Assembly: GCF_042767895.1 (NCBI RefSeq) | Contig: NC_091578.1 | Coordinates: forward strand, 19,049,481 to 19,113,480 | DNA from: Penaeus vannamei | Taxonomy: Eukaryota; Arthropoda; Malacostraca; Decapoda; Penaeidae | DNA length: 64,000 nucleotides | Reading direction: 5' to 3' | Part shown: one piece after another, positions 1 through 12,429 of the stretch | How positions within the stretch are numbered: position 1 is the stretch's first letter | Layout of the letters: each line of letters begins with the position of its first letter | Translations under genes and position numbers: made by a program | The notes under the pieces: model-generated | What the model saw: the letters and a program-made list of their open reading frames with translations, nothing else | Told to the model about the DNA's origin: nothing | Database searches by the model: none

Positions 1-3000
1 ATGATTATCATTATAGTCATTATCATCATGATTATTATTATTATCATTATTGCAGTTATAATAATTATTATGCTAATTATTATTGCTATTTTTATCATTA
101 TAACTATTTATATAATGATAAAAGCAATATTATCTTAGAAATAATAATGACTAATAATTATAATGACAATGATAATGATGTCATTATTATTTCTATTGCC
201 ATTATTAGTATGGAAATTATTGGAATAGAGTTAATTATTGCTATTATTGCAGTAATTATGAAGATTATCATTATAATTATGACTTTATCATTATCATTAT
301 TATAGTCATTATCATTGTCATTATCATCATAATTATCATCATTATTGTCAATAATAAAGGAATCATCATGGAAATCATCATAATTACCTGAATTAATTTT
401 AAAATCCTCATAATTACCATTAAAAAGCTAAAAGGGTTTTTTTTCGACGTTTCTCTTAAAAAGCTGTAGTACGCTAGATTTTCCCGTTTTCTGAACTTTT
501 GGGATTTTATTACTTCTGGCATTTATTTCATTATAAATGGACTGAATGATGATTATTATCATCATTACTGTCATCATTTTTATGATTATTATCATTATAG
601 TCATTATCATCATGAATATCATTATAATCATTATTGCAGTTACAATAATTATCATGCTAATTATTATTGCTATTTTTATCATTACAACTATTTATATAAT
701 AATAAAAACAATATTGTTGATTTTAGAAATAATAATGTCAATGATAATAATTATAATGACAATGATAAAGATGTTATTATTATTTCTATTGCCATTATTG
801 GTATGGAAATTATTGGAATAGAGTTAATTATTGCTATTATTGTAGTAATTAACAAGATTATCATTATAATTATAACTTTATCATTATTTTAATTATTATT
901 GTCATTACCATTGTCATTATCATCATAATTATCATTATTGTCAATGATAAAGTAATCATCATGGAAATCATCATAACTACCTGAATTATTACTAAAATCC
1001 TCATAAGTACCATTAAAAAGCGAAGTTTTTTTTCGACGTTTTTCTAAAAAGGCTGTAATACGCTAGATTTTGCCGTTTTTTCGACTTTAGGGATTTTATT
1101 ACTTCTGGCCTTCATTTCATTATAAATGGACTGGATGATAATTATTATCATCATTATTATCATTACTGTTATCATTTTTTTTATTATTATCATTATTATT
1201 ATCATTATGATTGCAGTTATAATAATTATTATGCTAATTATTATTGCTATTTTTATCATTATAACTATTTATTTAATGATAGTAGCAATAATGATCATCT
1301 TAGAAATAATAATGACAATAATAATAAATATAATGACAATGATAATGATATTATTTCTATTGCCATTATTAGTATGGAAATTATTGGAATAGAGTTAATT
1401 ATTGCTATTTTTGCAGTAATTATCAAGATTATCATTATAATTATGACTCATTATTATTGTCATTATCATTGTCTTTATCATAATAATTGTCATCATTATT
1501 GTCAATAATAAAGGAATCACCAGGGAAATCATCATGATTACCTGAATTAATGTTAAACTCCTCATAATTACCATTAAAAAGTGAAAGGTTTTTTTCGACG
1601 TTTCTCTGAAAAGGCTGTAATACGCTAGATTATGCCGTTTTTTCGACGTTTGGGATTTTATTACTTCTGGCCTTTATTTCATTATAAATAGACAGTGATA
1701 ATTATTATCTTTATTATCATTACTGTCATCATTTTTATGATTATTGTCATTATCATCATGATTATCATTATTATTATCATCATTATTGCAGTTATAATAG
1801 TTATCATGCCAATTATTATTGCTATTTTTATCATTATAATTATTCATATAATGATAATAGCAATAATCTTATAATGACAATAGTAATAATTATAATGACA
1901 ATGATAATGAAGTTATTATTTCATTTGCCATTATTAGTATGGAAATTATTGGAATAGAGTTAATTATTGCTATTATTGCAGTAATTATGAAGATTATCAT
2001 TATAATTATGACTTTATCATTATCATCATTATTGTCAATAATAAAGAAATCATCATGGAAATCACCATAATTACCTGAGTTAATGATAAATCCTATTAAT
2101 TACCATCAAAAAGCGAAAAGTTTTTTTTTTCGACGTTTCTCTCAAAAGGCTGTAATACGCTAGATTTTGCCGTTTTTTCGACTTTTGGGATTATATTACT
2201 TCTGGCCTTTATTTCATTATATGTTGACTGAATGGTGATTATTATAATCATTATTATCATTACTGTCATCATTTTTATGATTATTATCATTATAGTCATT
2301 ATCATGATAATTATGATGTTAATGACAATGATAATGACTATAATAATGAGAATAAGGATAAAGCCATAATTATAATGATAATCTTGATTATTACTGCAAT
2401 AATAGCAATAATCAACTCTATTCCAATAATTTCCATACTAATAATGACAATAGAAATAATAATAACATCAATATCATTGTCATTATCATCATTATTGTCA
2501 GTAATAAATGTATCATGAGGGAAATCATTATAATTACCTGAATTAATGTTAAAATTTTCATAATTACCATTAAAAAGCGTAAAGGTTTTTTTTTCGGCTG
2601 CAATTCACTAGATTTTGCCATTTTTCGACTTTTGGGATTTTTATACTTCTGGCCTTTATTTCATTATAAATGGACTGAATGATGAGTATTATCTTCATTT
2701 ATATCGTTACTGTCATCATTTTTATTATTATTATCATTATAGTCATTATCATCATGATTATCAATATTATCATCATCATTATTGCAGTTATAATAATTAT
2801 TATGCTAATTTTTATTGCTATTTTTATCATTTTAACTATTTATGTAATGATAATACCAATTATGATGATATTAGAAATAATGACAATAATAATAATTATA
2901 ATGACAATGATAATGATGTTATTATTTTTCTATTGCCATTATTAATATGCAAATTATTTGAATAGAGTTGATTATTGCTATTATTGCAGTAATTATCAAG

Positions 3001-3356
3001 ATTATCATTATAATTATGACTTTATCATTATTATTATCGTCATTATCATTGTCATTGTCATCATAATTATCATCATTATTGTCAATAATAAAGGAATCAT
3101 CATGGAAGTCATCATAATTACCTTAGTTAATGTTAAAATCCTCATAATTACCACTAAAAAGCGAAAAGGGTATATTTTGCCCGTTTTTCGACTTTTGGGA
3201 TTTTATCACTTCTGGCCTTTATTTCATTATAAATGGACTGAATGATAATTTTTATCATTATTATCATTACTGTCATCATTTTTATGATTATTATCATCAT
3301 AGTCATAATCATCATGATTATCATTATTATTATCGTCATTAATGCAGTTATTATAA
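1..3356 (+). repeat. AT-rich satellite array, block 1a (about 6 units)
   Basis: Tandem units of roughly 560-590 bp. The recurring complex core is a T-tract followed by CGACGTTTCTCTCAAAAGGC, TAATACGCTAGATTTTGCCG, TTTTTTCGACTTTTGGG and ATTTCATTATAAATGGACTG, seen near 440-550, 1,020-1,135, 1,590-1,690, 2,120-2,235, 2,585-2,680 and 3,160-3,245. Between cores lies ATT/ATC/ATG-rich DNA that reads as Ile/Met or Asn/Asp/His/Tyr in every frame. Those open frames are composition artefacts; no gene is supported. The block begins mid-unit, so the array continues left of the window. It stops at the insertion of RTE copy 1. Confidence 0.95.
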
Positions 3357-4187
3357 ATGACTGATGACTTTGCCATTCTATCTGAGTCTTTGTAAACCCT
3401 AGTGGCGGCTCTCGATGCATTTAGCAATGAAGCGAAGCCTTTGGGTCTACAGGTCTCCTGGACCAAGACCAAGGTCCAGGAATTTTGGGACTTGTTAGGA
3501 GAACCTGTTAATTCGGTACGTGCTTGCGGCGAGGACATTGAAGTCACAGAGAGCTTTACATACCTTGGTAGTGTAGTTCATAACTCTGGGCTGTCAGACC
3601 AAGTCAGATTGGCCTGGCAGCTGTGGTCATGAACTCTCTCGACAAGAGTATTTGGAGATATCGGTTCCTGTGCATAAAGACCAAGCTATGGGTTTTCAAG
3701 GCCCTGATAATGCCAGTTTTGCTATACGGTAGCAAAACCTGGACATTGTCCTGTGCCTTGGAGGCTCGCCTTGAAGCCTTTTGTAATAGGTCCTTTTGCC
3801 GGATCATGGGGGTACTGTTGGCAGGACCATGTGTCTAACCAACGGTTGCACTGTGAGACAGGCACAGGACCTGTTATCTGCACAATCCGTGATCGCCAAC
3901 TCATGCTATACGGCCACCTGGCTCAGCTTCCTCAGGATAATCCTGCCCATCAGGTCGTCTCTGTTCGAGACAACCCTGGGTGGAGGAGGCCTGTGGGATG
4001 ACCTAGGAAGTCGTGGCTTGGGCAGATCGACCAAACCTGCCGTGAAGAAATAGAGATGGACCGAGTCCCTGCCTGGCATCTAGCCATAAGGGATCCTCGT
4101 AGGTGGAAGCGAAGGGTGGATGCGGCTATGCGCCCTCTTCGGAGTAAGCCCCCTTGATGTTGATGATGATGATTGCAGTTATAATAA
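3343..4187 (+). other. Target-site duplication flanking RTE copy 1
   Basis: TGCAGTTATTATAA at 3,343-3,356 and TGCAGTTATAATAA at 4,174-4,187 match at 13 of 14 bases and directly flank the element. Both come from the satellite's own sequence just after the ATTATTGCAGTTATAATAAT segment. This is the expected footprint of target-primed reverse transcription and fixes the element ends. The one mismatch fits later mutation. Confidence 0.8.
3357..4173 (+). mobile_element. RTE-like non-LTR retrotransposon, copy 1, 5'-truncated
   Basis: This fragment starts at the reverse transcriptase active-site region (decayed ADD motif, then ESL, ALDAFSNEAKPLGLQV) and keeps only the thumb and C-terminal part. Recognisable stretches are FTYLGSVVHNSGLSDQ, a broken LLYGSKTWTLS, CWQDHVSNQRLH in shifted frames and ARLPQDNPAHQV-like sequence. 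Several frameshifts are visible, including loss of about 10 bases after the SDQ motif at 3,603, so it cannot encode a working protein. The 3' end reads AAGCCCCCTTGATGTTGATG and differs from the CTCCGGATGATGATG end of the other copies. That suggests a different subfamily. Flanking 14-bp repeats show an independent insertion. Assignment to the RTE clade rests on the ETW and WRDHVSN motifs and the short microsatellite-like tail. Confidence 0.85.
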
Positions 4188-7100
4188 TTATCATGCTAAT
4201 TATTATTTCTATTTTTATCATTATAACTATTTATATAATGATAATAGCAATAATGATGATCTTAGAAATAATAATGACAATAATAATAATTATAATAACA
4301 ATGATAATGATGTTAATATTTCTATTGCCATTATTAGTATGGAAATTATTGGAATAGAGTTTATTATTGCAGTAATTATCAAGATTATCATTATAATCAT
4401 GACTTTATCATTAGTATCATTATTATTGTCATTATCATCAAAACTATCATCATTAGTGTCAATAATAAAGGAATCGTCAGGGATATCATCATAATTACCT
4501 GAATTATTATAATTAAAAAGCGAAAGTTTTTTTTTTTTCGACGTTCCTCTCAAAAGGTTGTTATACGCTAGATTTTTCCGTTTTTTTTTCGACTTTTGGG
4601 ATTTTATTACTTCTAGCCTTGATTTCATTATAAATGGACTAAATGATATATATTATCATTATTATTATCATTACTGTCATCATTTTTATGATTATTATCA
4701 TTATAGTCATCATCATGATTATCATTATTATTATCATCATTATTGCAGTTATAATAATTAGTATGCTAATTATTATTGATATTTTTATCATTATAACTAT
4801 TTATATAATGATAATAGCAATAATGATGATCTTAGAAATAATGACAATAATAATTATTATAATGCAATATTTCTATTGCCATTATTAGTATGGAAATTAT
4901 TGGAATAGAGTTAATTATTGCTATTATTGCAGTAATTCTCAAGATTATCATTATAATTATGACTATCATTATTATCATTATTATTGTCATTATCTTTGTT
5001 ATCATAATTATCATTATTGTCAATAATAAAGGAATCATCATGGAAATCATCATAATTACCTGAATTAATGTTAAAATCCTCATAATTACCATTAAAAAGC
5101 GAAAAGGGTTTTTTTTTTTTTTTACGTTTCTCTCAAAATGCTGTAATACGCTAGATTTTGCCGTTTTTTCGACTTCTGGGAATTTATTACTTCTGGCCTT
5201 GATTTCATTATAAATGGACTGAATGATAATTATTATCATCATTATTATTATTACTGTCATCATTTTTATGATTATTGTCATTATAGTTATCATCAAGATT
5301 ATCATTATAGTAATTATCATCATGATTATCATTATTATTATCATCATTATTGCAGTTATAATAATTATCATGCTAATTATTATTGCTATTTTTATCATTA
5401 TAAATATTTATATAATGATAATAGCAATAATGATGATATTATTATTTCTATTGCCATTATTAGTATGAAAATTATTGGAATAGAGTTAATTATTGTTATT
5501 ATTGCAGTAATTATCAAGATTATCATTATAATTATGACTTTATCATTATTATCATTATCATTGTCATTATCATCATTATTGTCAATAATAAAGGAATCAT
5601 CATGGAAATCATCATAATTACCTGAATTAATCTTAAAATCCTCATAATTACCATTAAAAAGCGAAAAGGTTTTTTTTCGACGCGTCTCTCAAAAGGCTGT
5701 AATAGGCTAGATTTTGCTTTTGGTATTTTATTACCTTTGGCGTTTATTTCCTTATAAATGGACTGAATGATGATTATTATCATCATTTTTATCATTACTG
5801 TCATCATTTTTATGATTATTATCATTATAGTCATTATCATCATGATTATCATTATTATCATCATCATTATTGCAGTTATAATAATTACTATGCTAATTAT
5901 TATTGCTATTTTTATCATTATAATTATTTATATAATGATAATAGCAATAATGATGATCTTAGAAATAATAATGACAATAATAATAATTATAATGACAATG
6001 ATAATTATGTTATTATTATTTCTATTGGCATTATTAGTATGGAAATTATTGGAATAGAGTTAAACATTGCTATTATTGCAGTAATTATCAAGATTATCAT
6101 TATAATTATGACTTTATCATTATTATCATTATTATTGTCATTATCATTATCATTATCATCATAATTATCATCATTATTGTCAATAATAAAGGAATTATCA
6201 GGGAAATCATCATAATTACCTGAATTAATGTTAAAATCCTTTTTTCGATATTTCTCTCAAAAAGCTATTTACGCTATATTTTGCCGTTTTTTTCGACGTT
6301 TGGGATTTTATTACTTCTGGCCTTGATTTCATTATAAATGGACTGAATTATAATTATTATCATCTTTATTATTATTACTGTCATCATTTTTATGATTATT
6401 ATCATTATAGTCATTATCATCATGATTATTATTATTATTATCATCATTATTGAAATAGAGTTAATTATTGCTATTATTGCAGTAATTATCAAGATTATCA
6501 TTATAATTATGACTATCATTATTATTGTCATTATCATTTTCATTGTCATCATAATTATCATCATTATTGTCAATAATAAAGGAATCATCTTTGAAATCAT
6601 CATAATTACCTGAATTAATGTTAAAATCCCCATAATTGCCATCAGAAAGCAAAAAGGTTTTTTTTCGACGTTTCTCTCAAAAGGTTGTAATACGCTAGAT
6701 TTTGCCTTTTTTTCGACTTTTGGGATTTTATAACTTCTGGCCATTATTAGTATGGATATTATTGGAATAGAGTTAATTATTGCTATTATTGCAGTAATTC
6801 TGAAGATTATCATTATAATTATGACCTTATCATAATCATTACTATTGTCAATATCATCATTATCATTATTGTCAATAATAAAGGAATCATTATGGAAATC
6901 ACCATAATTACCTGAATTAATGTTAAATCCTCATAATTACCATTAAAAAGCGAAAAGGTTTTTTTTTCGACGTTTCTCTGAAAAGCCTGTAATACGTTAG
7001 ATTTTGCTGATTTTTTCGACTTCTGGGATTTTATTACTTCTGGCCTTTATTTCATTATAAATTGAGTGAATGATAATTATTATCATTATTATTATTACTG

Positions 7101-7445
7101 TCATCATTTTTATGATAATTATCAGTAGAGTCATTATCATCATTATTACCATTATCATTATCATCATTATTGCTGTTATAATAATTATTATGCTAATTAT
7201 TATTGCTATTTTTATCATTATAACTATTTATATAATGATAATAGCAATAATGATGATCTTAGAAATAATAATGACAATAATAATAATTAAAATGACAATG
7301 ATAATGATGTTATTATTATTTCTATATGATTAGTATGGAAATTATCGGAATAGAGTTAATTATTGCTATTATTGCAGTAATTATCAAGATTAGCATTATA
7401 ATTATGACTTTATCATTATTATCATTATTATTGTCATAATCATAA
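4174..7445 (+). repeat. AT-rich satellite array, block 1b (about 6 units)
   Basis: This continues block 1a. Cores lie near 4,530-4,640, 5,110-5,220, 5,660-5,765, 6,235-6,345, 6,660-6,740 and 6,960-7,070. The unit at 6,660-6,740 is deleted so that the core's CTTCTGGCC runs straight into the ATTATTAGTATGG segment of the unit middle, a join at shared GCC/ATT sequence. The block ends inside ATTATTATTGTCAT, where RTE copy 2 starts. No gene is seen. Confidence 0.95.
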
Positions 7446-10400
7446 TGGGTGGGTGCTTCATGCTCAAGGTGGTGTGAAGCGATGGTGTGGTAGCCTAGAT
7501 AGTGTTTAGTGCTTTCATGCCTTCTCGTTTTCAGCTGCCACCGCTGGCTAGCCTTGTGCGAAAAAGGGAACAGCGCTGCATAAGTCTCCCCTGCCAGTTC
7601 ATAGCCTCTCCATCGTTGAGACTTCTGCAGTGCCTCCTCGTTGCCACCTATGGAACCTGGCACCTTGCTGTCCTAGGCTGAACTGTAGGGGATCTCGGAG
7701 CAGCAGGAGGCCCCAGAGGTACAGGGTCATGGCCCACCGGCGTGTGGACATGCCCTGGCCCTGTACTAACTCCTGCCCCTAAGCCCCCTGGGGTCAATGG
7801 GAGACTCGAGGGAGGTGGGCCTTGCCTGTCCTCCTCCTCCCAGAGAATAAGCCACTGGCGGGGGTGGCAGAGGTGGCGTTCACGAGGGTTAACCTCAGGC
7901 GGGAAGTCAGGGTGAGGGCTTGGAACGTCCGCTCTTTACGTCAGGATGATCGGTTACCCCTGCTATCAAGGGAACTGGGGAGGCTGAGAGTAGGGGTGGC
8001 TGCTCTCTCGGAGGTGAGAAGACCTGGCAGCGGCACGACCAGTGTACGTAGCTACACCTATTACTGGTCAGGCCGCAGCGATGGTCACCATCTCCAGGGA
8101 GTAGCCATAGCTGTCTCCGGTAGGCTCCAGCCCTCGGTGGTAGAGGTCACTCCAGTCGATGAGCGTATAATGGTGATGAGACTGAAGCTGTCTTTGGGCT
8201 TCATGTCTCTTATTGCTGTGTACGATCCTACCGATGTTTGTAAACTTGATGTTCTACGCAAAACTTGCATCCGTGGCAGACAGTTGACCCCGGCGAGATA
8301 TTCGTATTGTTCTGGGTGACTTCAATGCAGTATCTGGCTGCGATCGAGCTGGCTATGAGATGTCAGTCGGTCCTCATGGTTCGGGAGTTGATACCGGCAG
8401 CGAGAATTCCCTCCTTTTCCGGGATTTTGCTAGATCCCAGAATTTGAGGATTTCAGGCTCCTGGTACCAGCGCCCAGACCCACATCGTTGGACATGGTAC
8501 AGGGATGCGGGTAATGCAACCAAGGAGATCGACCACATTCTCGTTAGCACTCATTGGAGGATCCTCCAGAACTGCAGGGTGTATAGGAGTGCTGAATTCT
8601 GTGGTACTGACCATAGATTAGTTGTGGCTACCCTCCAGGTACACTTCAAAACTCCCCAATGGCCCAATGACCACCCTAGGGTGTTTCATTTGGACAGGCT
8701 GAAGGAGAGGGAGTGTGCTCGGAGGTTTGCTAAGACAATCTCTGATCGGTTCACAGCGCTTGACAATCTGACGGACCCTGTATTTCTGTGGGACACCTTC
8801 AAGCGTGAAACGCTTGATGCAGCCTAAGAATGGATTAGAGAACGCCCGAGAGCAAGACAGAATTCAATCTCTCAGGAGACACTGGAAGCCACTGATACTT
8901 GCCGTGCGGCTCGTCTGACAGGGGATCGGGATTTGCACCGTTCTCAGGTGCGCAGAACTCGGTCTCTGTTAAGAAGGGACAAGGAACAGTTTATTAGGAA
9001 TCTTGCTGAGGAGGTTGAAGGCCATTTCTTAGTAAATGACCTTCGTCCTGCATACCAAGCCCTCAGAAAACTGAACTCCAAGCCCTCTTCACAGGTGACT
9101 GCAGTTCGCTTAGTGGGTGGCCAGATTGTCTCAGATCCTGTTGCGGTGAGGGAGCGTTGGGCTGAATACTTTGAGCAGTTGTATCAGGTTGACCCTCCAA
9201 CAGTTAACTTGGATGTGGGTAGTGCCGTGATTCCGCTGCCGGACCCACCCATTAGCGAGGACCCTCCCTCCCTAACTGAGGTTAGGGAGGCGATTTCCAA
9301 GCTGAAAAGTGGTAAAGCAGCAGGTATTTGCGGCATCCGAGCTGAACTGTTAAAGGCTGGTGGTGAACCTATGGCGCAGGGGTTGCATGCTGTCCTGGCT
9401 GCCATTTGGCGGTCTAGTACCATTCCCTCTGACCTGTTGAGGGGTGTGGTCATCCCTCTCTGAAAGGGGGACCGATGGGACTGCAGCAATCACCGCGGCA
9501 TCACACTGCTCAGTGTACCAGGCAAGGTTCTTGCTCGCATCCTTCTGAGGCGTACCAGAGACCATCTACTAAGGCATCAGAGGCCAGAGCAATCCGGATT
9601 CACTCCTGGTAAGTCAACAATAGACCGTATCCTTGCGCTTCGAGTCATTGTAGAGCGCCGTCGTGAGTTTGGATGTGGGTTACTTGCAGCCTACATCGAC
9701 CTCAAGAAGTCGTTCGATACAGTACATCGGGAATCACTCTGGGAGATCCAGAGACTAAGAGGAATTCCAACAAGGATTATTGAACTAATAGCAAACCTAT
9801 ATACTGGTACTGAAAGTGCTGTAAAGTGTGGTGGGGGCCTGTCGAGCCTCTTTCCTGTCAGTTCAGGAGTGAGGCAAGGCTGTGTTCTTGCACTAAACCT
9901 TTTCAACACTTACATGGACTGGATACTAGGCAGAGCTACTGTTCAAAGTCATTGTGGAGCAACACTGGGTAATGTTAAAGTTACAGACCTTGATTTTGCC
10001 GATGATGTTGCAATTCTATATGAGTCTTTGGAAACCTTAGTGGTGGCCCTTGATGCATTTAGTAATGAAGCAAAGCCCTTGGGTCTAGAGGTCTATTGGA
10101 CCAAGACCAAGATCCAGGACTTTGGGGACTTACTAGGAGAACCTGTTCAGTCGGTACGTGCTTGCGGCGAGGACATTGAGGTCACAGAGAGCTTTACATA
10201 CCTTGGTAGTGCAGTTCATAACTCTGGGCTGTCAGACCAGGAAGTCAGTAGACGGATTGGCCTGGCAGCAGGGGTCATGAACTCTCTCGACAAGAGTATT
10301 TGGAGATGCTAGTACCTGTGCAGAAGGACCAAGCTACGGGTTTTCAGGGCCCTGATAATGCCAGTTTTGCTCTACGGTAGTGAAACCTGGACATTATCCA

Positions 10401-10813
10401 GTGCACTGGAGTCCCGTCTTGAAGCCTTTTGCAATAGGTCCTTGCGCCGGATCAAGGGGTACTGTTGGCGGGACCATGTGTCTAACCAACGGCTGCACCG
10501 TGAGACTGGCACAGGACCTGTTACCTACACAATCCGGGATCGACAACTCAGGCTATATGGCTACCTGGCTCGCTTTCCACAGGCTGATCCTGCCCATCAG
10601 GTTGTCTCTGTAAGGGACAACCCTGGGTGGAGGAGGCCTGTGGGACGACCTAGGAGGTCGTGGCTTAGGCAGATCGATCAAACCTGTCGGGAAGAGCTCG
10701 AGATGTGCCGGGCCCCTGCCTGGCGACTTGCCACGAGGGATCCTAAAAGGTGGAAGCAGAAGGTGGACGCGGCTATGCGCCCCCGTCGGCTTTAGCTCCG
10801 GATGATGATGATG
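7446..10813 (+). mobile_element. RTE-like non-LTR retrotransposon, copy 2, near full length
   Basis: This is the best preserved copy, about 3.4 kb. It has a 5' leader (7,446-about 7,820), one long endonuclease-reverse transcriptase frame, and a very short 3' end running from the stop at 10,793 into CTCCGGATGATGATGATG. The satellite resumes as TCATTATCATTGTCATT. The 5' junction follows TGTCATAATCAT and the 3' junction overlaps TGTCATTATCAT, an 11 of 12 match that may be the target-site duplication. Copy 5 shares the same 5' start and flank, so both probably reach the true 5' end. A single ORF, a short 3' UTR and a simple-repeat tail in place of poly(A) fit the RTE clade. Clade assignment is by motif recognition only. 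Confidence 0.88.
7822..10795 (+). pseudogene. Endonuclease-reverse transcriptase ORF of RTE copy 2, inactivated
   Basis: The protein would nick genomic DNA and copy element RNA onto it. The AP-type endonuclease carries WNVRSL (about 7,923), SEVRR, GDFNAVSG (about 8,318) and TDHRLV (about 8,610). The reverse transcriptase carries NHRGITLLSVPGK (about 9,490), YIDLKKSFDTV (motif A, about 9,692), SGVRQGC (motif B, about 9,867) and FADDVAIL (motif C with the catalytic Asp pair, about 9,996). Then come FTYLGSAVHNSG, LLYGSETWTLS and CWRDHVSNQRLH, ending at TAG 10,793-10,795. Four lesions are visible: an 11-base deletion between direct GATGT repeats near 8,250 that shifts the frame, TAA at 8,825 (CAA in relatives), TGA at 9,461 beside a net 6-base loss, and TAG at 10,310 (CGG in relatives). 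Motif A has KSFD where other copies have KAFD. The true start codon is unclear; 7,822 is not ATG. Confidence 0.85.
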
Positions 10814-12429
10814 TCATTATCATTGTCATTATCATCAATAATAAAGGAATCATCATGGAAATCATCATTATTACCTGGATTCATGTTAAAATCCTCATAA
10901 TTACCATTAGAAAGCGAAAAGGGTTTTTTTTCGCCGTTTCTCTCAAAAGGCTGTAATATACTAGATTTTGCCGTTTTTTTCGACTTTTGGGATTTTATTA
11001 CTTCTGGCCTTTATTTCATTATAAATGGACTGAATGATAATTATTATCATCATTATTATCATTACTGTCATCATTTTTATGATTATTATCATTATAGTCA
11101 TTATCATCATGATTATCATTATTATTATCATCAATATTGCAGTTATAATAATTATTATGCTAATTATTATTGCTATTTTTATCATTATAACTATTTATAT
11201 AATGGTAATAGCAATAATGATGATCTTAGAAATAATGGCAATAATAATAATTAGAGAAAGTTTTTTTTCGACGTTTCTCTTTTTGCTAGATTTTGCCGTT
11301 TTTTCGACGTTTGGGATTTTAGTACTTTTTGCCTTTATTTCATTATAAGTGGACTGGATGATATTTATTATCATCATTGTTATCATTACTGTCATCATTT
11401 TTATGATTATCATTATAGTCATTATCATCATGATTATCATTATTAGTATCATCATTATTGCAGTTATGATAATTATTATGCTAATTATTATTGCTATTTT
11501 TATCATTATAACTATTTATATAATGATAATAGCAATAATGATGATCTTCTAAATACTAATGACAATGATAATAATTATAATGACAATGATAATGATATTA
11601 TTTCTATTGCCATTATCAGTCTGGAAATTATTGGAATAGAGTTAATTATTGCTTTTATTGCAGTAATTATCAAGATTATCATTATATCTATGACTTTATC
11701 ATCATTATCATTATTATTGTCATTATCATTGTCATTACCATCATAATTATCATTATTGTCAATAATAAAGTAATCATCATGGAAATCATTATAATTGCCT
11801 GAATTAATTTTAAAATCCTCATAATTACCATTAAAAAGCGAAAAGTTTTTTTTCGACATTCCTCTGAAAAGGCTGTAATACGCTAGATTTTGCCGTTTTT
11901 CGACTTTTTGGAACTTTATTACTTCTGGCCTTTATTTCATTATAAATTGACTGAATGATAATTTTTATCATCATTATTATCATTACTGTCATCATTTTTA
12001 TGATTATCATTATAGTCATTATCATCGTGATTATCATAATTATCATCATTATTGTAGTTATGATAATTATTATGCTAATTATTATTGCTATTTTTATCAT
12101 TATAACTATTTATATAATAATAGCAATAATGATGATCTTAGAAATAATTATGATCTTAGAAATAATAATGGCAGTGATAACAATTATAATGACAATGATA
12201 ATGAAGTTATTATTTCTATTGCTATTATTAGTATGGAAATTATTGGAAGAGAGTTAATTATTGCTATTATTGCAGTAACTATCAAGATTATCATTATAAT
12301 TATGACTTTATCCTTATTATCATTATTATTGTCATTTTCTTTGTCATTATCATCATAATTATTATTATTGTCAATAACAAAGGAATCATCAGGGAAATCA
12401 TCATAATTACCTGAATTAATGTTAAAATC

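Noticed and set aside
6290..6310. CENP-B box in the satellite core (TTTCGACTTTTGGGA)
   Set aside because: It shares TTCG and the GGG end, but the required A and C positions between them do not match the NTTCGNNNNANNCGGGN pattern.
277..7333. Many 60-190 codon open frames rich in Ile/Met or in Asn/Asp/His/Tyr, here and in all other satellite blocks
   Set aside because: They follow from the ATN triplet composition, occur on both strands and several frames of the same DNA, cross the non-coding core and have no start context or domain. Not coding.
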